Shown here one piece after another: positions 25,410 through 34,319 of a DNA stretch of 64,000 nt. The notes below the pieces were generated by a model that made no database searches, was not told the DNA's origin, and saw only the letters and a program-made list of their open reading frames with translations. The position numbers were made by a program, and so were the translations under genes. Positions within the stretch are counted from its first letter, which is position 1; every line of letters starts with the position of its first letter. Source of the DNA: Rahnella woolbedingensis (GTDB lineage: Bacteria > Pseudomonadota > Gammaproteobacteria > Enterobacterales > Enterobacteriaceae); the NCBI RefSeq assembly GCF_003602095.1, contig NZ_RAHH01000015.1, forward strand, positions 79,973-143,972, written 5' to 3'.

Positions 25410-26144
25410 TTATTTTCCGCTGATCGTGCCTTCGAGTATCGCCTGTGCGCCCAGACACACCAGAAAACACACCAGCGTCGTGTCTTTACCCGCCGTCGCA
25501 GCAGATAAACCGCTCTCCTCATCACTGATCGCGTCGCCTTTAGACAGCGTAACATCACCTATGTTGATTTCGCCATCCATCACGTACAACCACTGAGCAA
25601 AGCCCGCATGTGAGGGGATCTGAGTGGTGGTTTGTTCATCCATGCGGATGTCATAGACATACACCGCCTGGCGGATTTCCAGCGGGGATTCAATGCCTTC
25701 CGGCGCCGCCAGCAGGGTCCACTCATTGCTTTTTATGCCGTCAGGTCGTGCCATAAACTGCACGCGGCCTTCCAGATTTGCCGTACGCGGACGGATAAAG
25801 ATCTGCAACATTTCTGCCGACACCAGCGGTGTGGATTCTTCATGCCAGAAACTTTCACCGGCGTTCATCATCATCAGCTGCTTCGGTGAGAGCGGAACGC
25901 GGTTACCGGCCGAATCTTCGTGCACCATCGAACCGCGCCACATATAACTGAGGATCTCGTCGTTATTATGCTCATGCATTTTTACCAGCGTGCCCTGTTC
26001 GAGGGTGGCGTGGTCGATAACGCTGAGAGGACCGAAGGCGTCATCGTTTAACTCAGGCTGGATTTGTCCCGGCCGCATACGACGGATACGAAACGGTCCA
26101 TATTCAAAGGTAGTTTTGGGTTCAGCACGTAAAACGTTAAACAT
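25410..26144 (-). CDS. Pirin-family cupin protein
   Basis: The 244-residue bicupin resembles pirin and the YhhW/YhaK quercetinase-like proteins. The N-terminal cupin carries the metal-ligand pattern KMHEHNNDEILSYMWRGSMVHEDSAGN (two His, Glu, His) and MMNAGESFWHEES, and the C-terminal cupin is less conserved (MDGEINIGDVTLSKGDA). Relatives bind Fe or Ni and some cleave quercetin. I start at 26144 (GGAGA upstream); the frame continues upstream to 26285 without a ribosome site. The transcript ends at the terminator starting at 25387. It is 159 bp downstream of the ABC-F gene on the same strand. Confidence 0.82.
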   Translation of the reverse strand: MFNVLRAEPKTTFEYGPFRIRRMRPGQIQPELNDDAFGPLSVIDHATLEQGTLVKMHEHNNDEILSYMWRGSMVHEDSAGNRVPLSPKQLMMMNAGESFWHEESTPLVSAEMLQIFIRPRTANLEGRVQFMARPDGIKSNEWTLLAAPEGIESPLEIRQAVYVYDIRMDEQTTTQIPSHAGFAQWLYVMDGEINIGDVTLSKGDAISDEESGLSAATAGKDTTLVCFLVCLGAQAILEGTISGK

Positions 26145-26303
26145 GGTTTCTCCGCGGAAGACAGGAACGCAGGGTTCAGAAGAAAATCGAATACTATTTT
26201 TTAACATACAATGTTCGTTAAAGCGTACAGGCAGCAAATAAACTTTCCGTTTAAATATAAATAAAGGCCCCGTCCCTGAGGCCATAGAACGAAAAATCAG
26301 CAG

Positions 26304-28034
26304 TTAATCAAGACTTAACAACGTACTCAGTCGCGCAATTTGCGTTTGCCACTGACGTTGCAGGTCAGGCTTCTGATGCCTGGGTTTACGTGCCAGATCT
26401 TCTGCCAACCGGTGTTCCAGCTCTACCAGTTGCGCCAGCAGTCGCTCTTCTTCCGAAGCTTCTGTAACCAGAACATCGGGCTGGCCTGGTGATGAGAGAG
26501 GTTCTGCTGGCGCGGGCGTTCCCGCAAGTACCGTGTAAACCGGTGCAAGGGTATGCCACTCTTCTAACCGTTGGTCATCCACCAGCCAGAATCGGTTACA
26601 GCTTTGCTCTATGAGCGTCCGGTCGTGTGATACTAAAAGCACCGCGCCACTGAACGTTTTCAGCGTTTCCGCCAGCTCCTCTTTGCCTTCCAGATCCAGA
26701 TGGTTGGTCGGTTCATCGAGCAGCAGTAACGAGTAATTCGCCAGCGTCAGCCCGATAAACAACAGCCGCGACCGTTCACCGCCGCTGAGCGTACTCACTT
26801 TTTGCTGATGACGGATAAAGGGGAATCCGGCGCCAATCAGCGCCATTTTCCACTGTTCTTCCGTCAGCGGCGCAAAGTCCGACAGCGCATCACCCAGAGA
26901 GTCATCGTCATGCAACTGATGTTGATTCTGATCGTAATACCCTACACGCACGCGGGGATGGAACGTCACATCCGTTTGCGTTGTTACCGGCTGGCTGAAA
27001 GCACGCCATAACGTCTGCAACAGGGAAGATTTTCCGCAACCGTTGCGCCCGACCAGCGCTATCCGGTCACCGCTTTTGACACGCATTTCATCGAGTGTGA
27101 ACAGCATCGGCGCATCGGGTGCCGGGCGAACCTGCAAACCTGAAAGTGCCAGAACCCGGTCAGCCGCCAGCGCTTCGCCGCTAAGCTGAAGTTTCCACTG
27201 GTTACCGGCGGTGACTTCAGTTTGGTCATCCTTCAGCCGGTCGACCTGTTTTTCCATTTGCTTGGCCTTGCGCGCCAGCCCTTCGTTATCGTAAACACTG
27301 CCCCACAGCGCCAGACGTTTGGCGCTTTTGGTGACGCGGTCGATCTCTTTTTGTTCCGTTTTCCTGCGCAGGGCATCGGAAGCGTCCTTTTCCTCAAGCG
27401 CATTACGCGCCTGTGTACAAGGCAGGCGAATAAATTGCAGGGTTTTATCGCGCAGGATCCAGGTGCTGTTGGTCACGTTATCGAGCAGGCTGCGGTCGTG
27501 GGAAACCAGCACGAAACTGCCGTTCCAGTTTTTCAGAAACTGCTCCAGCCATAACAGCGTCGGCAAATCCAGATGGTTACTGGGCTCATCGAGCAGCAGT
27601 AAATCGGGCTGGCGGATCAGCGCGCGGGCCAGCAGCAGGCGGGTATGCTGCCCGCCGCTCAGCGTGCCCGCCGTCAGTTGCCAGGCGGATTCGTCAAAAC
27701 CCAGCGTGGAAAGCAACACCTGCGCCTGCCACAACTCCGGCTGATGAAGGCCCTGAGGCAGGTGATTGAGGACAGCTTCCAGCAGGGTGTGATGATTCAG
27801 TGTTTCAGGCAGATGCTGTTCCACGCGAGCCATCAGGCACTGATTCGCCAGCGTGACGCTGCCGGACGTCGCCGCCAGTTCACCGCTCAGGATTTTCAGC
27901 AGGGTACTTTTGCCGCAGCCGTTGTGGCCGATAAGACCGATACGGTCGCCTTTTTTCAGGCCGAAGGAAATCTCAGCCAGCAAAGGGCCGAAAGAATTAT
28001 CGAAAGATACAGATTGTGCAGACAGTAAAGTCAT
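26304..28034 (-). CDS. ABC-F family ATPase (ribosome-associated type)
   Basis: This 576-residue protein has two ABC domains and no membrane part, the ABC-F layout. The first nucleotide-binding domain has Walker A GHNGCGKST, signature LSGGQ and LLLLDEPSNHLDL; the second has GRNGCGKSS, LSGGERSR and LLLLDEPTNHLDL. The linker (about 190-280) is highly charged and predicted helical (the P-site tRNA interaction motif region). ABC-F proteins act on the ribosome in translation or antibiotic protection. It is not an obvious Uup, EttA, YheS or YbiT. The gene has a poor ribosome site and is preceded by a leader ORF with attenuator-like complementarity, hinting at induction by translation inhibitors. Confidence 0.87.
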   Translation of the reverse strand: MTLLSAQSVSFDNSFGPLLAEISFGLKKGDRIGLIGHNGCGKSTLLKILSGELAATSGSVTLANQCLMARVEQHLPETLNHHTLLEAVLNHLPQGLHQPELWQAQVLLSTLGFDESAWQLTAGTLSGGQHTRLLLARALIRQPDLLLLDEPSNHLDLPTLLWLEQFLKNWNGSFVLVSHDRSLLDNVTNSTWILRDKTLQFIRLPCTQARNALEEKDASDALRRKTEQKEIDRVTKSAKRLALWGSVYDNEGLARKAKQMEKQVDRLKDDQTEVTAGNQWKLQLSGEALAADRVLALSGLQVRPAPDAPMLFTLDEMRVKSGDRIALVGRNGCGKSSLLQTLWRAFSQPVTTQTDVTFHPRVRVGYYDQNQHQLHDDDSLGDALSDFAPLTEEQWKMALIGAGFPFIRHQQKVSTLSGGERSRLLFIGLTLANYSLLLLDEPTNHLDLEGKEELAETLKTFSGAVLLVSHDRTLIEQSCNRFWLVDDQRLEEWHTLAPVYTVLAGTPAPAEPLSSPGQPDVLVTEASEEERLLAQLVELEHRLAEDLARKPRHQKPDLQRQWQTQIARLSTLLSLD

Positions 28035-28085
28035 GATGCTTACTCAGGTTTCGGGCATAAAAATGCCTCTCGTCAATAACGCCGA

Positions 28086-28150
28086 CGATAACCGGTAAGC
28101 CGGAGGGAAGAACTCAGTTTGTCAGTTAGCTTCGCTCAGACAGGTTATCG
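28086..28150 (-). promoter_or_regulatory. Candidate translation attenuator before the ABC-F gene
   Basis: On the minus-strand RNA, CGAUAACC covering the leader stop codon (28143-28150) is perfectly complementary to GGUUAUCG at 28086-28093. In addition CUCAGG inside the leader ORF can pair with CCUGAG, the stretch just upstream of the ABC-F start codon. A ribosome stalled on the leader would change this folding. No folding program was run. Confidence 0.5.
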
Positions 28151-28228
28151 CGGCAGGGAGCCGGAAACGCCTGAGCAGTGACGATCGCTAAGGACGAGTG
28201 AAATTAAAAAAACTTCACGGGTCAGCAT
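28145..28228 (-). CDS. Leader peptide upstream of the ABC-F gene
   Basis: This is a 27-codon ORF (MLTREVFLISLVLSDR..., ending SGSLPR) with a near-perfect Shine-Dalgarno AAGGAGG at 28235-28241, 6 nt before the ATG. It lies between a candidate promoter and the ABC-F gene, whose own ribosome site is weak. The stop codon is within a segment that can pair with downstream leader RNA. Short translated leaders of this sort control several ABC-F and erm genes in other bacteria by ribosome stalling. I do not recognise the peptide from any named leader. It is too short to judge by conservation here. Confidence 0.55.
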   Translation of the reverse strand: MLTREVFLISLVLSDRHCSGVSGSLPR

Positions 28229-28270
28229 GGCAATCCTCCTTATGTATAACGTTGGTTAATGAATGAGCTG

Positions 28271-28276
28271 ATTATA
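28271..28276 (-). promoter_or_regulatory. Candidate -10 element for the ABC-F leader transcript
   Basis: A perfect TATAAT on the minus strand lies about 30 nt upstream of the leader's Shine-Dalgarno. The matching -35 is poor, so the promoter may need an activator or another sigma context. Confidence 0.4.
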
Positions 28277-28324
28277 TTGGGGAATTCCGAATTGATCCAG
28301 TTTCAAAATTCCCCCGCAATGCCC

Positions 28325-29563
28325 TCACGCTTCCACCACTTCATTTTCCAGTTTCTGGCGCTTACGCAGACCCGGGAACCAGGTCATCCACAATCCGACA
28401 ACGATAAGCGTGCCGACGCCGCCAATGGCCGCCGCAGGCACTGCGCCCACCCAGGCCGCCAGCAGGCCAGACTCAAATTCGCCGAGCTGGTTCGAGGTGT
28501 TGATGAAGATGGAGTTGACCGCGCTGACGCGACCGCGCATATCGTCGGGCGTATCGAGCTGAACTAGTGCACCGCGAATGACCATGCTGATCATATCGAA
28601 TCCGCCGAGTGCAAACAGTGCCAGCATCGATAGCCACAGTGAGGTGGAAAACGCGAAAACCAGCGTGGCTGCGCCGAAACCCGCCACGGCGGCGAACATG
28701 GTCATCCCGACATTACGTTTCAGCGCGCGGTGGCTCAGCCAGAAACCGACAATTAAACCGCCGACCGCCGGAGCGCCGCGCAACAAACCCAATCCCCACG
28801 GGCCGGTATGCAGAATATCGTGGGCAAAAATGGGCAGCAGGGCGGTTGCGCCGCCGAGCAGAACCGCGAACAAATCGAGAGAAATAACGCCCAGAACATC
28901 AGGACGGGCGCGGATGAAACTGATCCCGGCGAACAGAGATTTAAACGTCGCCGGAACACGGCGCGGTGGTGCCTGTTCGTAAAGCAAACGGCTGACCATC
29001 ACGATCGACAACAGATAGAGGCAGGCGCACACCGAGTAAGCGACGCCCGCTCCGGCGACATATAAAAAACCGCCGAGCGCCGGGCCGACCATAGAAGCCG
29101 CTTGCCCTGAAACGCTGTTGGCGGCCATTGCCCGTGCCAGTAAATGTGGTGGCACCAGCGCCGGAAGCATCGATTGCAGCGACGGCGCTTCCATGGCTTT
29201 GGCGGTCGAAATGATAAAGATCAGGCCGAGGATAATGACTTCGTTGACGTGATGCGTCAGCGTCAGATAAGCCAGCGCAGCAATCGCTATCCATTCGGCA
29301 ATTTGTCCGAGCAGCACCACGCGGCGACGATCAAACTGATCCGCCACATGTCCGGCGACCAGCGCCAGCGCAACAGAAGGGAAAAACTGCACCAGCCCGA
29401 TCAGCCCCAAATCAAACGCCCTTCCGGTAATCGAATAGATTTGCCAGCTCACCACAATCGAAAGCATCTGGAAACCAAAACTGGATGATGCGCGGGCTAT
29501 CCAGAACGCCACAAACGAGCGATGCGCTAACAGCGAATCCGGATTAACGGAAGAAGATGACAT
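28325..29563 (-). CDS. MFS transporter of the EntS-like group (MFS_3)
   Basis: The 412-residue major facilitator protein has about 12 hydrophobic segments. The loop GHVADQFDRRRVV between helices 2 and 3 and the motif TVPALVP/MLPALVPPHLLARAMAANSVSGQ in helix 5 are typical of the EntS/bacilysin-type exporters. Such proteins export siderophores or small toxic compounds. No siderophore genes are nearby, so the cargo is unknown. I start at 29563 (CAGGGA upstream) instead of 29608. It is followed at 97 bp by the ABC-F leader region on the same strand. Confidence 0.83.
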   Translation of the reverse strand: MSSSSVNPDSLLAHRSFVAFWIARASSSFGFQMLSIVVSWQIYSITGRAFDLGLIGLVQFFPSVALALVAGHVADQFDRRRVVLLGQIAEWIAIAALAYLTLTHHVNEVIILGLIFIISTAKAMEAPSLQSMLPALVPPHLLARAMAANSVSGQAASMVGPALGGFLYVAGAGVAYSVCACLYLLSIVMVSRLLYEQAPPRRVPATFKSLFAGISFIRARPDVLGVISLDLFAVLLGGATALLPIFAHDILHTGPWGLGLLRGAPAVGGLIVGFWLSHRALKRNVGMTMFAAVAGFGAATLVFAFSTSLWLSMLALFALGGFDMISMVIRGALVQLDTPDDMRGRVSAVNSIFINTSNQLGEFESGLLAAWVGAVPAAAIGGVGTLIVVGLWMTWFPGLRKRQKLENEVVEA

Positions 29564-29810
29564 GACAAATCCCTGAAAAATGAAAGATGCCGTGTCTGCT
29601 GGTCGCATGCGACAAGTTAGCCCGGCAATTATTGTGGGTACAAATAATTAACAAACAATCTGACTGGCCGTTTTACCACAAAATATTCAACAAATCTTCA
29701 TATCACATTGTGAAGAAAGTGTGCAGTTCGCGGGCTAACGACTGCGGTGGCTCCCCGGGGATAAAATGACGGCTGCTGGCGATAATAATTCCGGTCAGGT
29801 TTTTTGATCC

Positions 29811-29840
29811 AAAAAAAACGACCTCCGGTGAGATCGTTTT
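29811..29840 (-). terminator. Terminator downstream of the SDR gene
   Basis: On the minus strand AACGATCTC and GAGGTCGTT form a stem with one mismatch and a short loop, followed by eight T residues. It lies about 30 bp after the SDR stop. Confidence 0.8.
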
Positions 29841-29870
29841 GTTCAAATCGAAAAGGCTCACCTGCAAAAT

Positions 29871-30548
29871 TTACCAGCGCAGCTCGCGGCCGGAATATTC
29901 TACGAAATGATGGCCGCCTTTACCGGACCAGGCTTCGAACTGATCGACAATGCCGGTGGCGCTTTCTTCAATGGTCAGGGTGGCATTTTCACCGCCCATG
30001 TCGGTCTGCACCCAGCCCGGATGCACAGAAAGCAGCGTCAGTTCCTGTTTTTCAGTCTGTTCCTGCAACCCGCGGGTCAGCATGTTCAGCGCCGCTTTGC
30101 TGGCGGAGTAAAGCGGATATGTCGCCACTTCGTTCTCGTTGAGGCTGGAAAGCTCAGACGTCATCAGCGCCAGCACACCGGTGCGGTGATTTAAAAGTGG
30201 CAGCAATTCAGTGGCACAGCGGACGGGGGAGATAGCGTTAGTTAAAAACAGCTGAATAATTTCTTCATCGCTGGCCTGATGAATGTCCTGATGATCCGGA
30301 CCAAACACGCCGGCATTCACAAAAATCAGATCATAATGGCTTGCGGAAAGCGCGTCCTTTACCGCCTGCCGTGCTTCAGATTTATTGATGTCCAGTTTTA
30401 CCCATTCGACCGAAGCGGGGGCTTTTGCCGGAACGGCGTCACGCGTGGTTGCAGTCACCTGCCATCCGTGTTTTGTGAGGACATCCACCACACCCAAACC
30501 GATACCGCGCGATGCGCCGATGATCAATGCTTTCTTAGAGTCAGTCAT
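29871..30548 (-). CDS. Short-chain dehydrogenase/reductase
   Basis: The 225-residue classical SDR has the cofactor motif GASRGIG near residues 11-17, the NAG motif (FVNAGVFG) and the catalytic YSASK with a preceding Ser in MTSELSS. Residues after beta2 (TTRD) suggest NADP(H) preference. The second ATG (30548) has AAGG at proper distance, while the ATG at 30554 is too close to it. Substrate unknown. It is divergent from a LacI-type regulator gene about 430 bp away, with a LacI-type palindrome in between. Confidence 0.85.
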   Translation of the reverse strand: MTDSKKALIIGASRGIGLGVVDVLTKHGWQVTATTRDAVPAKAPASVEWVKLDINKSEARQAVKDALSASHYDLIFVNAGVFGPDHQDIHQASDEEIIQLFLTNAISPVRCATELLPLLNHRTGVLALMTSELSSLNENEVATYPLYSASKAALNMLTRGLQEQTEKQELTLLSVHPGWVQTDMGGENATLTIEESATGIVDQFEAWSGKGGHHFVEYSGRELRW

Positions 30549-30763
30549 ATTCATCCTTTTTAATCAATGCGTTAACTTCAGTCTGTTGTTTTCATTAAAT
30601 CCATAAAACTGCTTAGTGTTACCTGCAGTATGAGCCCGTCAGGTTCCGGCAACAATGGGCAGGAGTCTGATTTCCCCTGCCAGATTTTTAGTCAGAAAGG
30701 TGTCAGGAAGGGTTATCGTGACTGATCTCCCAAATTTAAGACAAGCCGTGGGATAATTATTAT

Positions 30764-30775
30764 GTAATCGATTAC
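30764..30775. promoter_or_regulatory. LacI/GalR-type operator candidate
   Basis: GTAATCGATTAC is a 12-bp perfect palindrome centred on CG, similar to the GalR half-site pattern TGTAAnCGnTTACA. It lies between the divergent SDR and LacI-type genes, so it may serve autoregulation or control of the SDR gene. Confidence 0.5.
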
Positions 30776-30976
30776 TTTTTGCGCCGGGCGTCAGTGAGGA
30801 CGGGCCGGTTCCTGCTGTATCTCGGTATCCTGTTGCAGGGTGTGTGTTATGACTTCTTCTTTGTAGTCGCTTTATTTATACCGACCGCGTGGCGGATGCT
30901 CGGGCTTTAATTCATGGCACCGGTAAACTGTGATAGCCTCTGAAAAAAATAGCTGACCGCAGGATGTGTTGTCGTT

Positions 30977-31957
30977 ATGTCGATTCAGAAAATTGCCAGG
31001 CTGGCCGGTGTGTCGGTTGCTACGGTTTCCCGCGTGCTGAACAACAGCAACTCAGTGAAAAGTAAAAACCGGGAACGTGTGCTGGAAGCCATCAGGGAAA
31101 GTAACTACCAGCCCAATCTGTTAGCCCGCCAGCTGAGAACCTCCAGAAGCTCAATGATCCTGGTGATGGTGTCCAATATTGCAAATCCGTTCTGCGCTGA
31201 TGTGGTGAAAGGCATCGAAGAAGAAGCTGAAAAGAACGGTTATCGCATTCTTCTGTGCAACTCAGGTTCTGATATCGAACGCTCTAAATCGAGCCTCGGA
31301 TTGCTCTCGGGCAAAATGGTCGACGGTATCATCACCATGGATGCGTTATCCAATCTGCCGGATCTGAGCACCATGATCGGCCAGACGCCGTGGGTTCAGT
31401 GCGCAGAATACGCTGACGCCGGTGATGTGTCCTGTGTCGGGATCAGCGACACCGAAGCATCTGAATTCGCCATCCGGCATTTGCTGGAACGCGGATGTGA
31501 ACGCATTGCCCTGATCAACCACGACCTGAGTTACAAATATGCTCAGCTGCGCGAGCGCGGCTATAAAACGGTGCTCAGCCAGCAGGGGAATAGTTTTGAA
31601 GCCATTGAATATGCTAGCGAACTGAGTTTTAAAGCGGGCAAGGCGGCGATGGAGAATTTACTACAAGCTGCGGCAAAACCGGATGCAGTGTTTGCGGTTT
31701 CCGATACGCTGGCGGCGGGTGCAATGCGCGCCATTGAAGACGCCGGGCTGAAAGTTCCGCAGGATATCGCGGTGATAGGCTTTGACGGTACGGAACTGGC
31801 GGAAATGGTCTCACCGCAACTGACCACCATTGAACAGCCTTCGCGCGATATTGGTCGTCAGGCAGTGTCGTTATTGCTCAGGAAAATTGATAATCCACAA
31901 GCGCCGGCAGAGCGCCTGATGATGGACTGGCGTTTTATTGCACGCGCCAGCGCCTGA
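30977..31957 (+). CDS. LacI-family regulator (orphan)
   Basis: The 326-residue LacI/GalR-type regulator has its helix-turn-helix at 2-24 (IQKIARLAGVSVATVSRVLN), the hinge at NYQPNLLARQL, and an effector domain with VMVSNIANPFCADVVKGIEEE and AVIGFDGTELAEMVSPQLTT. The tail resembles CytR/PurR-type proteins but the effector cannot be inferred. No sugar genes follow on the same strand; the next gene encodes a DUF3750 protein. It may control the divergent SDR gene or distant targets. The GTAATCGATTAC palindrome upstream is the best candidate operator. Confidence 0.87.
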   Translation: MSIQKIARLAGVSVATVSRVLNNSNSVKSKNRERVLEAIRESNYQPNLLARQLRTSRSSMILVMVSNIANPFCADVVKGIEEEAEKNGYRILLCNSGSDIERSKSSLGLLSGKMVDGIITMDALSNLPDLSTMIGQTPWVQCAEYADAGDVSCVGISDTEASEFAIRHLLERGCERIALINHDLSYKYAQLRERGYKTVLSQQGNSFEAIEYASELSFKAGKAAMENLLQAAAKPDAVFAVSDTLAAGAMRAIEDAGLKVPQDIAVIGFDGTELAEMVSPQLTTIEQPSRDIGRQAVSLLLRKIDNPQAPAERLMMDWRFIARASA

Positions 31958-32045
31958 GGCGTGAATCCTTCGCTTTAAAGAACGGGTGAAGTATTGTTGT
32001 TCGCTCACACAGCGTGTAAATACAGAGTGTAAAGGGATAAAAAGC

Positions 32046-32819
32046 ATGATCGCCTTTAAATGGTTTAGCCTCGGGTTTGTCCTCGTTTTATTGCTGTCTT
32101 TCGGATACAGCTATGCAAAAGCCTCGCAAACCCGTGAAGAACCCGCAGGGCAGAGCTGGTCTACGGCGCGGCGGGATTCCTCCGGGATCGCACCGGATCC
32201 GGCAAAACTTAAAAGTACTGCCATTGTGCAGATTTATGCCGCACCGACTTATGGCTGGCGCGGGCTGGTCGCCGTGCATCCGTGGATTATTTACAAACGG
32301 GAAGGGGAAACCGAGTTTACCCGTTATGACGTAATCAGCTGGGGCAGCACGAATGTAGTTCGCCGCAATTATGCCATTCCGGATGGCTACTGGTTTGGTT
32401 CGCAGCCACGCGTGCTGGTGGATCACCGCGGCGCACAGGCGCAAATGATGATCCCTAAAATTGAAGCCGCCATCAAAAGCTATCCGTATCCCCATACTTA
32501 TCACGCCTGGCCGGGGCCAAACAGCAATACGTTTATGGCTCACATTGGTCGGGAAGTGCCGGAACTTGAACTGGATATGCCGTCTAACGCCATTGGGAAA
32601 GATTACCGCGCAATAACCAATCCGGTGGGTTTACCGCCTTCAGGTCGCGGTGTTCAGGTGTCATTACTCGGCATTCTGGGTGTCACGCTCGGCGTGGAAG
32701 AAGGCGTGGAAGTCAACGTGCTGGGGCTGAACCTGGGTATTGATGTGAAAAACCCGGCGCTTCGCCTGCCGTTTGTCGGACGCGTCGGGTTTGATAATCC
32801 GGGGAAAGCGGAGCTTTAG
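32046..32819 (+). CDS. DUF3750 family protein, membrane-anchored or exported
   Basis: The 257-residue protein starts with a hydrophobic helix (AFKWFSLGFVLVLLLSFGYSYA), either a signal peptide or an anchor, followed by a conserved domain containing VQIYAAPTYGWRGLVAVHPWI, YDVISWG and YHAWPGPNSNTF. This matches my recollection of the DUF3750 family, whose function is not known. I start at 32046, behind AAAGGGA, not at the upstream ATG at 31986. It is convergent with the Fic gene. Confidence 0.75.
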   Translation: MIAFKWFSLGFVLVLLLSFGYSYAKASQTREEPAGQSWSTARRDSSGIAPDPAKLKSTAIVQIYAAPTYGWRGLVAVHPWIIYKREGETEFTRYDVISWGSTNVVRRNYAIPDGYWFGSQPRVLVDHRGAQAQMMIPKIEAAIKSYPYPHTYHAWPGPNSNTFMAHIGREVPELELDMPSNAIGKDYRAITNPVGLPPSGRGVQVSLLGILGVTLGVEEGVEVNVLGLNLGIDVKNPALRLPFVGRVGFDNPGKAEL

Positions 32820-32876
32820 TGGTTTTGGGTGAAACCCTTCGATCCCGCACATCAGCAAGAAGCAAAGATCAGCCGT

Positions 32877-34178
32877 TTAACTGAGATTTTTCGACAGAGT
32901 ATAAATCGTTTTCTGGCCGTTGATTTTGTGTTCTTCGGCCAGCGTTTCACGTACCAGCGCCCGCAGATCGTTGCGGGCTGTGTTATCCGCCAGTCCCATA
33001 ATTTCGCTAACCTGCGCCGCTGATAGCTCAGTGTCCGGCCAGCACAACATGACATTCACCAGGATAATCTGACGGTGAGTCAGGCGGAAAAAAGCGCCTG
33101 ATTCGTACAACATTCTGTCTGTTGCAACACGGCGGCTAATCAACGTCTCGATGTGTTGCAGGTATTGATTCAACGCCCTTTTCACAATCCCCATCTGATA
33201 TTCGAGAAAAAAAGTGAGATCCATATTGTCCGATTCAGTGCGCTGATAACTCTGCGCATATTTCACCGGAGAGGCGTAAAGCAAACTGCTGATTGAAATA
33301 TAACGAAAAGCGTCATAGCCGGACTTCAGCAGGGACCAGTAAAACAATGCACGGCTGGTGCGTCCGTTGCCATCTCTGAAAGGATGCTCGTGAGCAATCA
33401 TGAAGTGTAAAATACAGGCCCGGATCAGCGGATGAATATAATTGCCCTGTGTCGCATTAGCCCAGTCACACATCCGCTGAAGCCGCTCTGTGATTTGCTC
33501 CGCGGGCGGCGGCTGGTGAACGATATTTCCGTCATAGTCAGCAATCACCACATCGTCGGTTGTGCGGAAGTTACCGGGGACATATTTCGCATCATCAATA
33601 CCTTCCATTCCCGTCGCGTGGAATTGACGGATAAGACCGGGGCTCAGCGGCTCATCAAGATGCGAGTTAATTTCTTTCATCATACGCGCATTGCCGACGA
33701 TCATTTGTTCACTTTCGGTACGAGGCTTCCGGCCTGATGCCAGCAGACTCCGTGCGACCAGCGTGGTGGTATTTGCCCCTTCAAGTTGCGAGCTGGTGAT
33801 GGGTTCTTCAAACTGAAACTGTGAGAGGGCGGCACCCATGCCAGAAAGCCGCTCCCGCTGCTGGATAAGCGCCTGAGCCGTTGAGAATTTATCAATTTGT
33901 TCGCAGACTTCAGCCATTAAAGCCGTGTGGTTGAAACCTGCCTGCTGTTTTTGGATGTTTCCATAGTTAATAAACTGCATGGCAGAGTGACGGGCCCGAC
34001 GGGTGAAACTCCAGGCCACAGCGGCATCCAGACCTTTAGCGACACGATACTGATATTCATCCCAGGGTAAATATCGCCCCTGATCATCAACCAGTCTGGC
34101 GCAGGGCTGATACTGCATCCACTGTTGACCTGTGAGGGTTTCCAGCGGAATTAACGCAGGAGGAAATTTGATGCTCAT
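32877..34178 (-). CDS. Class II Fic family protein with C-terminal winged helix
   Basis: The 433-residue protein carries the Fic core motif HPFRDGNGRTSR (265-276) with catalytic H265, which transfers AMP from ATP to Ser/Thr/Tyr of a target. An N-terminal inhibitory helix motif (S/T)xxxE(G/N) reads SSQLEG with E133, placing it in the self-inhibited class II. A Fic_N-like domain precedes it and residues about 365-433 look like a winged helix (ELSAAQVSEIMGLADNTARNDLRAL). The presence of DNA-binding and Fic domains suggests autoregulation; a perfect 11-bp inverted repeat lies 7 bp before the start codon. The target is unknown. No antitoxin gene is adjacent. Confidence 0.9.
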   Translation of the reverse strand: MSIKFPPALIPLETLTGQQWMQYQPCARLVDDQGRYLPWDEYQYRVAKGLDAAVAWSFTRRARHSAMQFINYGNIQKQQAGFNHTALMAEVCEQIDKFSTAQALIQQRERLSGMGAALSQFQFEEPITSSQLEGANTTTLVARSLLASGRKPRTESEQMIVGNARMMKEINSHLDEPLSPGLIRQFHATGMEGIDDAKYVPGNFRTTDDVVIADYDGNIVHQPPPAEQITERLQRMCDWANATQGNYIHPLIRACILHFMIAHEHPFRDGNGRTSRALFYWSLLKSGYDAFRYISISSLLYASPVKYAQSYQRTESDNMDLTFFLEYQMGIVKRALNQYLQHIETLISRRVATDRMLYESGAFFRLTHRQIILVNVMLCWPDTELSAAQVSEIMGLADNTARNDLRALVRETLAEEHKINGQKTIYTLSKNLS

Positions 34179-34184
34179 AGGTAA

Positions 34185-34215
34185 ACTATCTCAATTTTTA
34201 AATTATTGAGATAGT
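34185..34215 (-). promoter_or_regulatory. Inverted repeat in the fic promoter
   Basis: ACTATCTCAAT (34185-34195) and ATTGAGATAGT (34205-34215) are perfect 11-bp inverted arms with a 9-nt A/T-rich spacer, just upstream of the fic ATG. This is a probable operator for the Fic winged helix or another regulator. Confidence 0.6.
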
Positions 34216-34270
34216 CTACGCGCATTTGTCTGACCGTCAACGATGGAAGGATCCACAGGGGAGAAAGGCG

Positions 34271-34303
34271 AAAAAAAGGCCCGCCATTTCTGGCAGGCCT
34301 TTT
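34271..34303 (-). terminator. Terminator downstream of the fumarase gene
   Basis: On the minus strand AAAGGCC-T-GCCA and TGGC-G-GGCCTTT pair around GAAA, followed by a run of T. It starts 17 bp after the fumarase stop. Confidence 0.88.
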
Positions 34304-34319
34304 GTCTTTCAGGAGGCGA

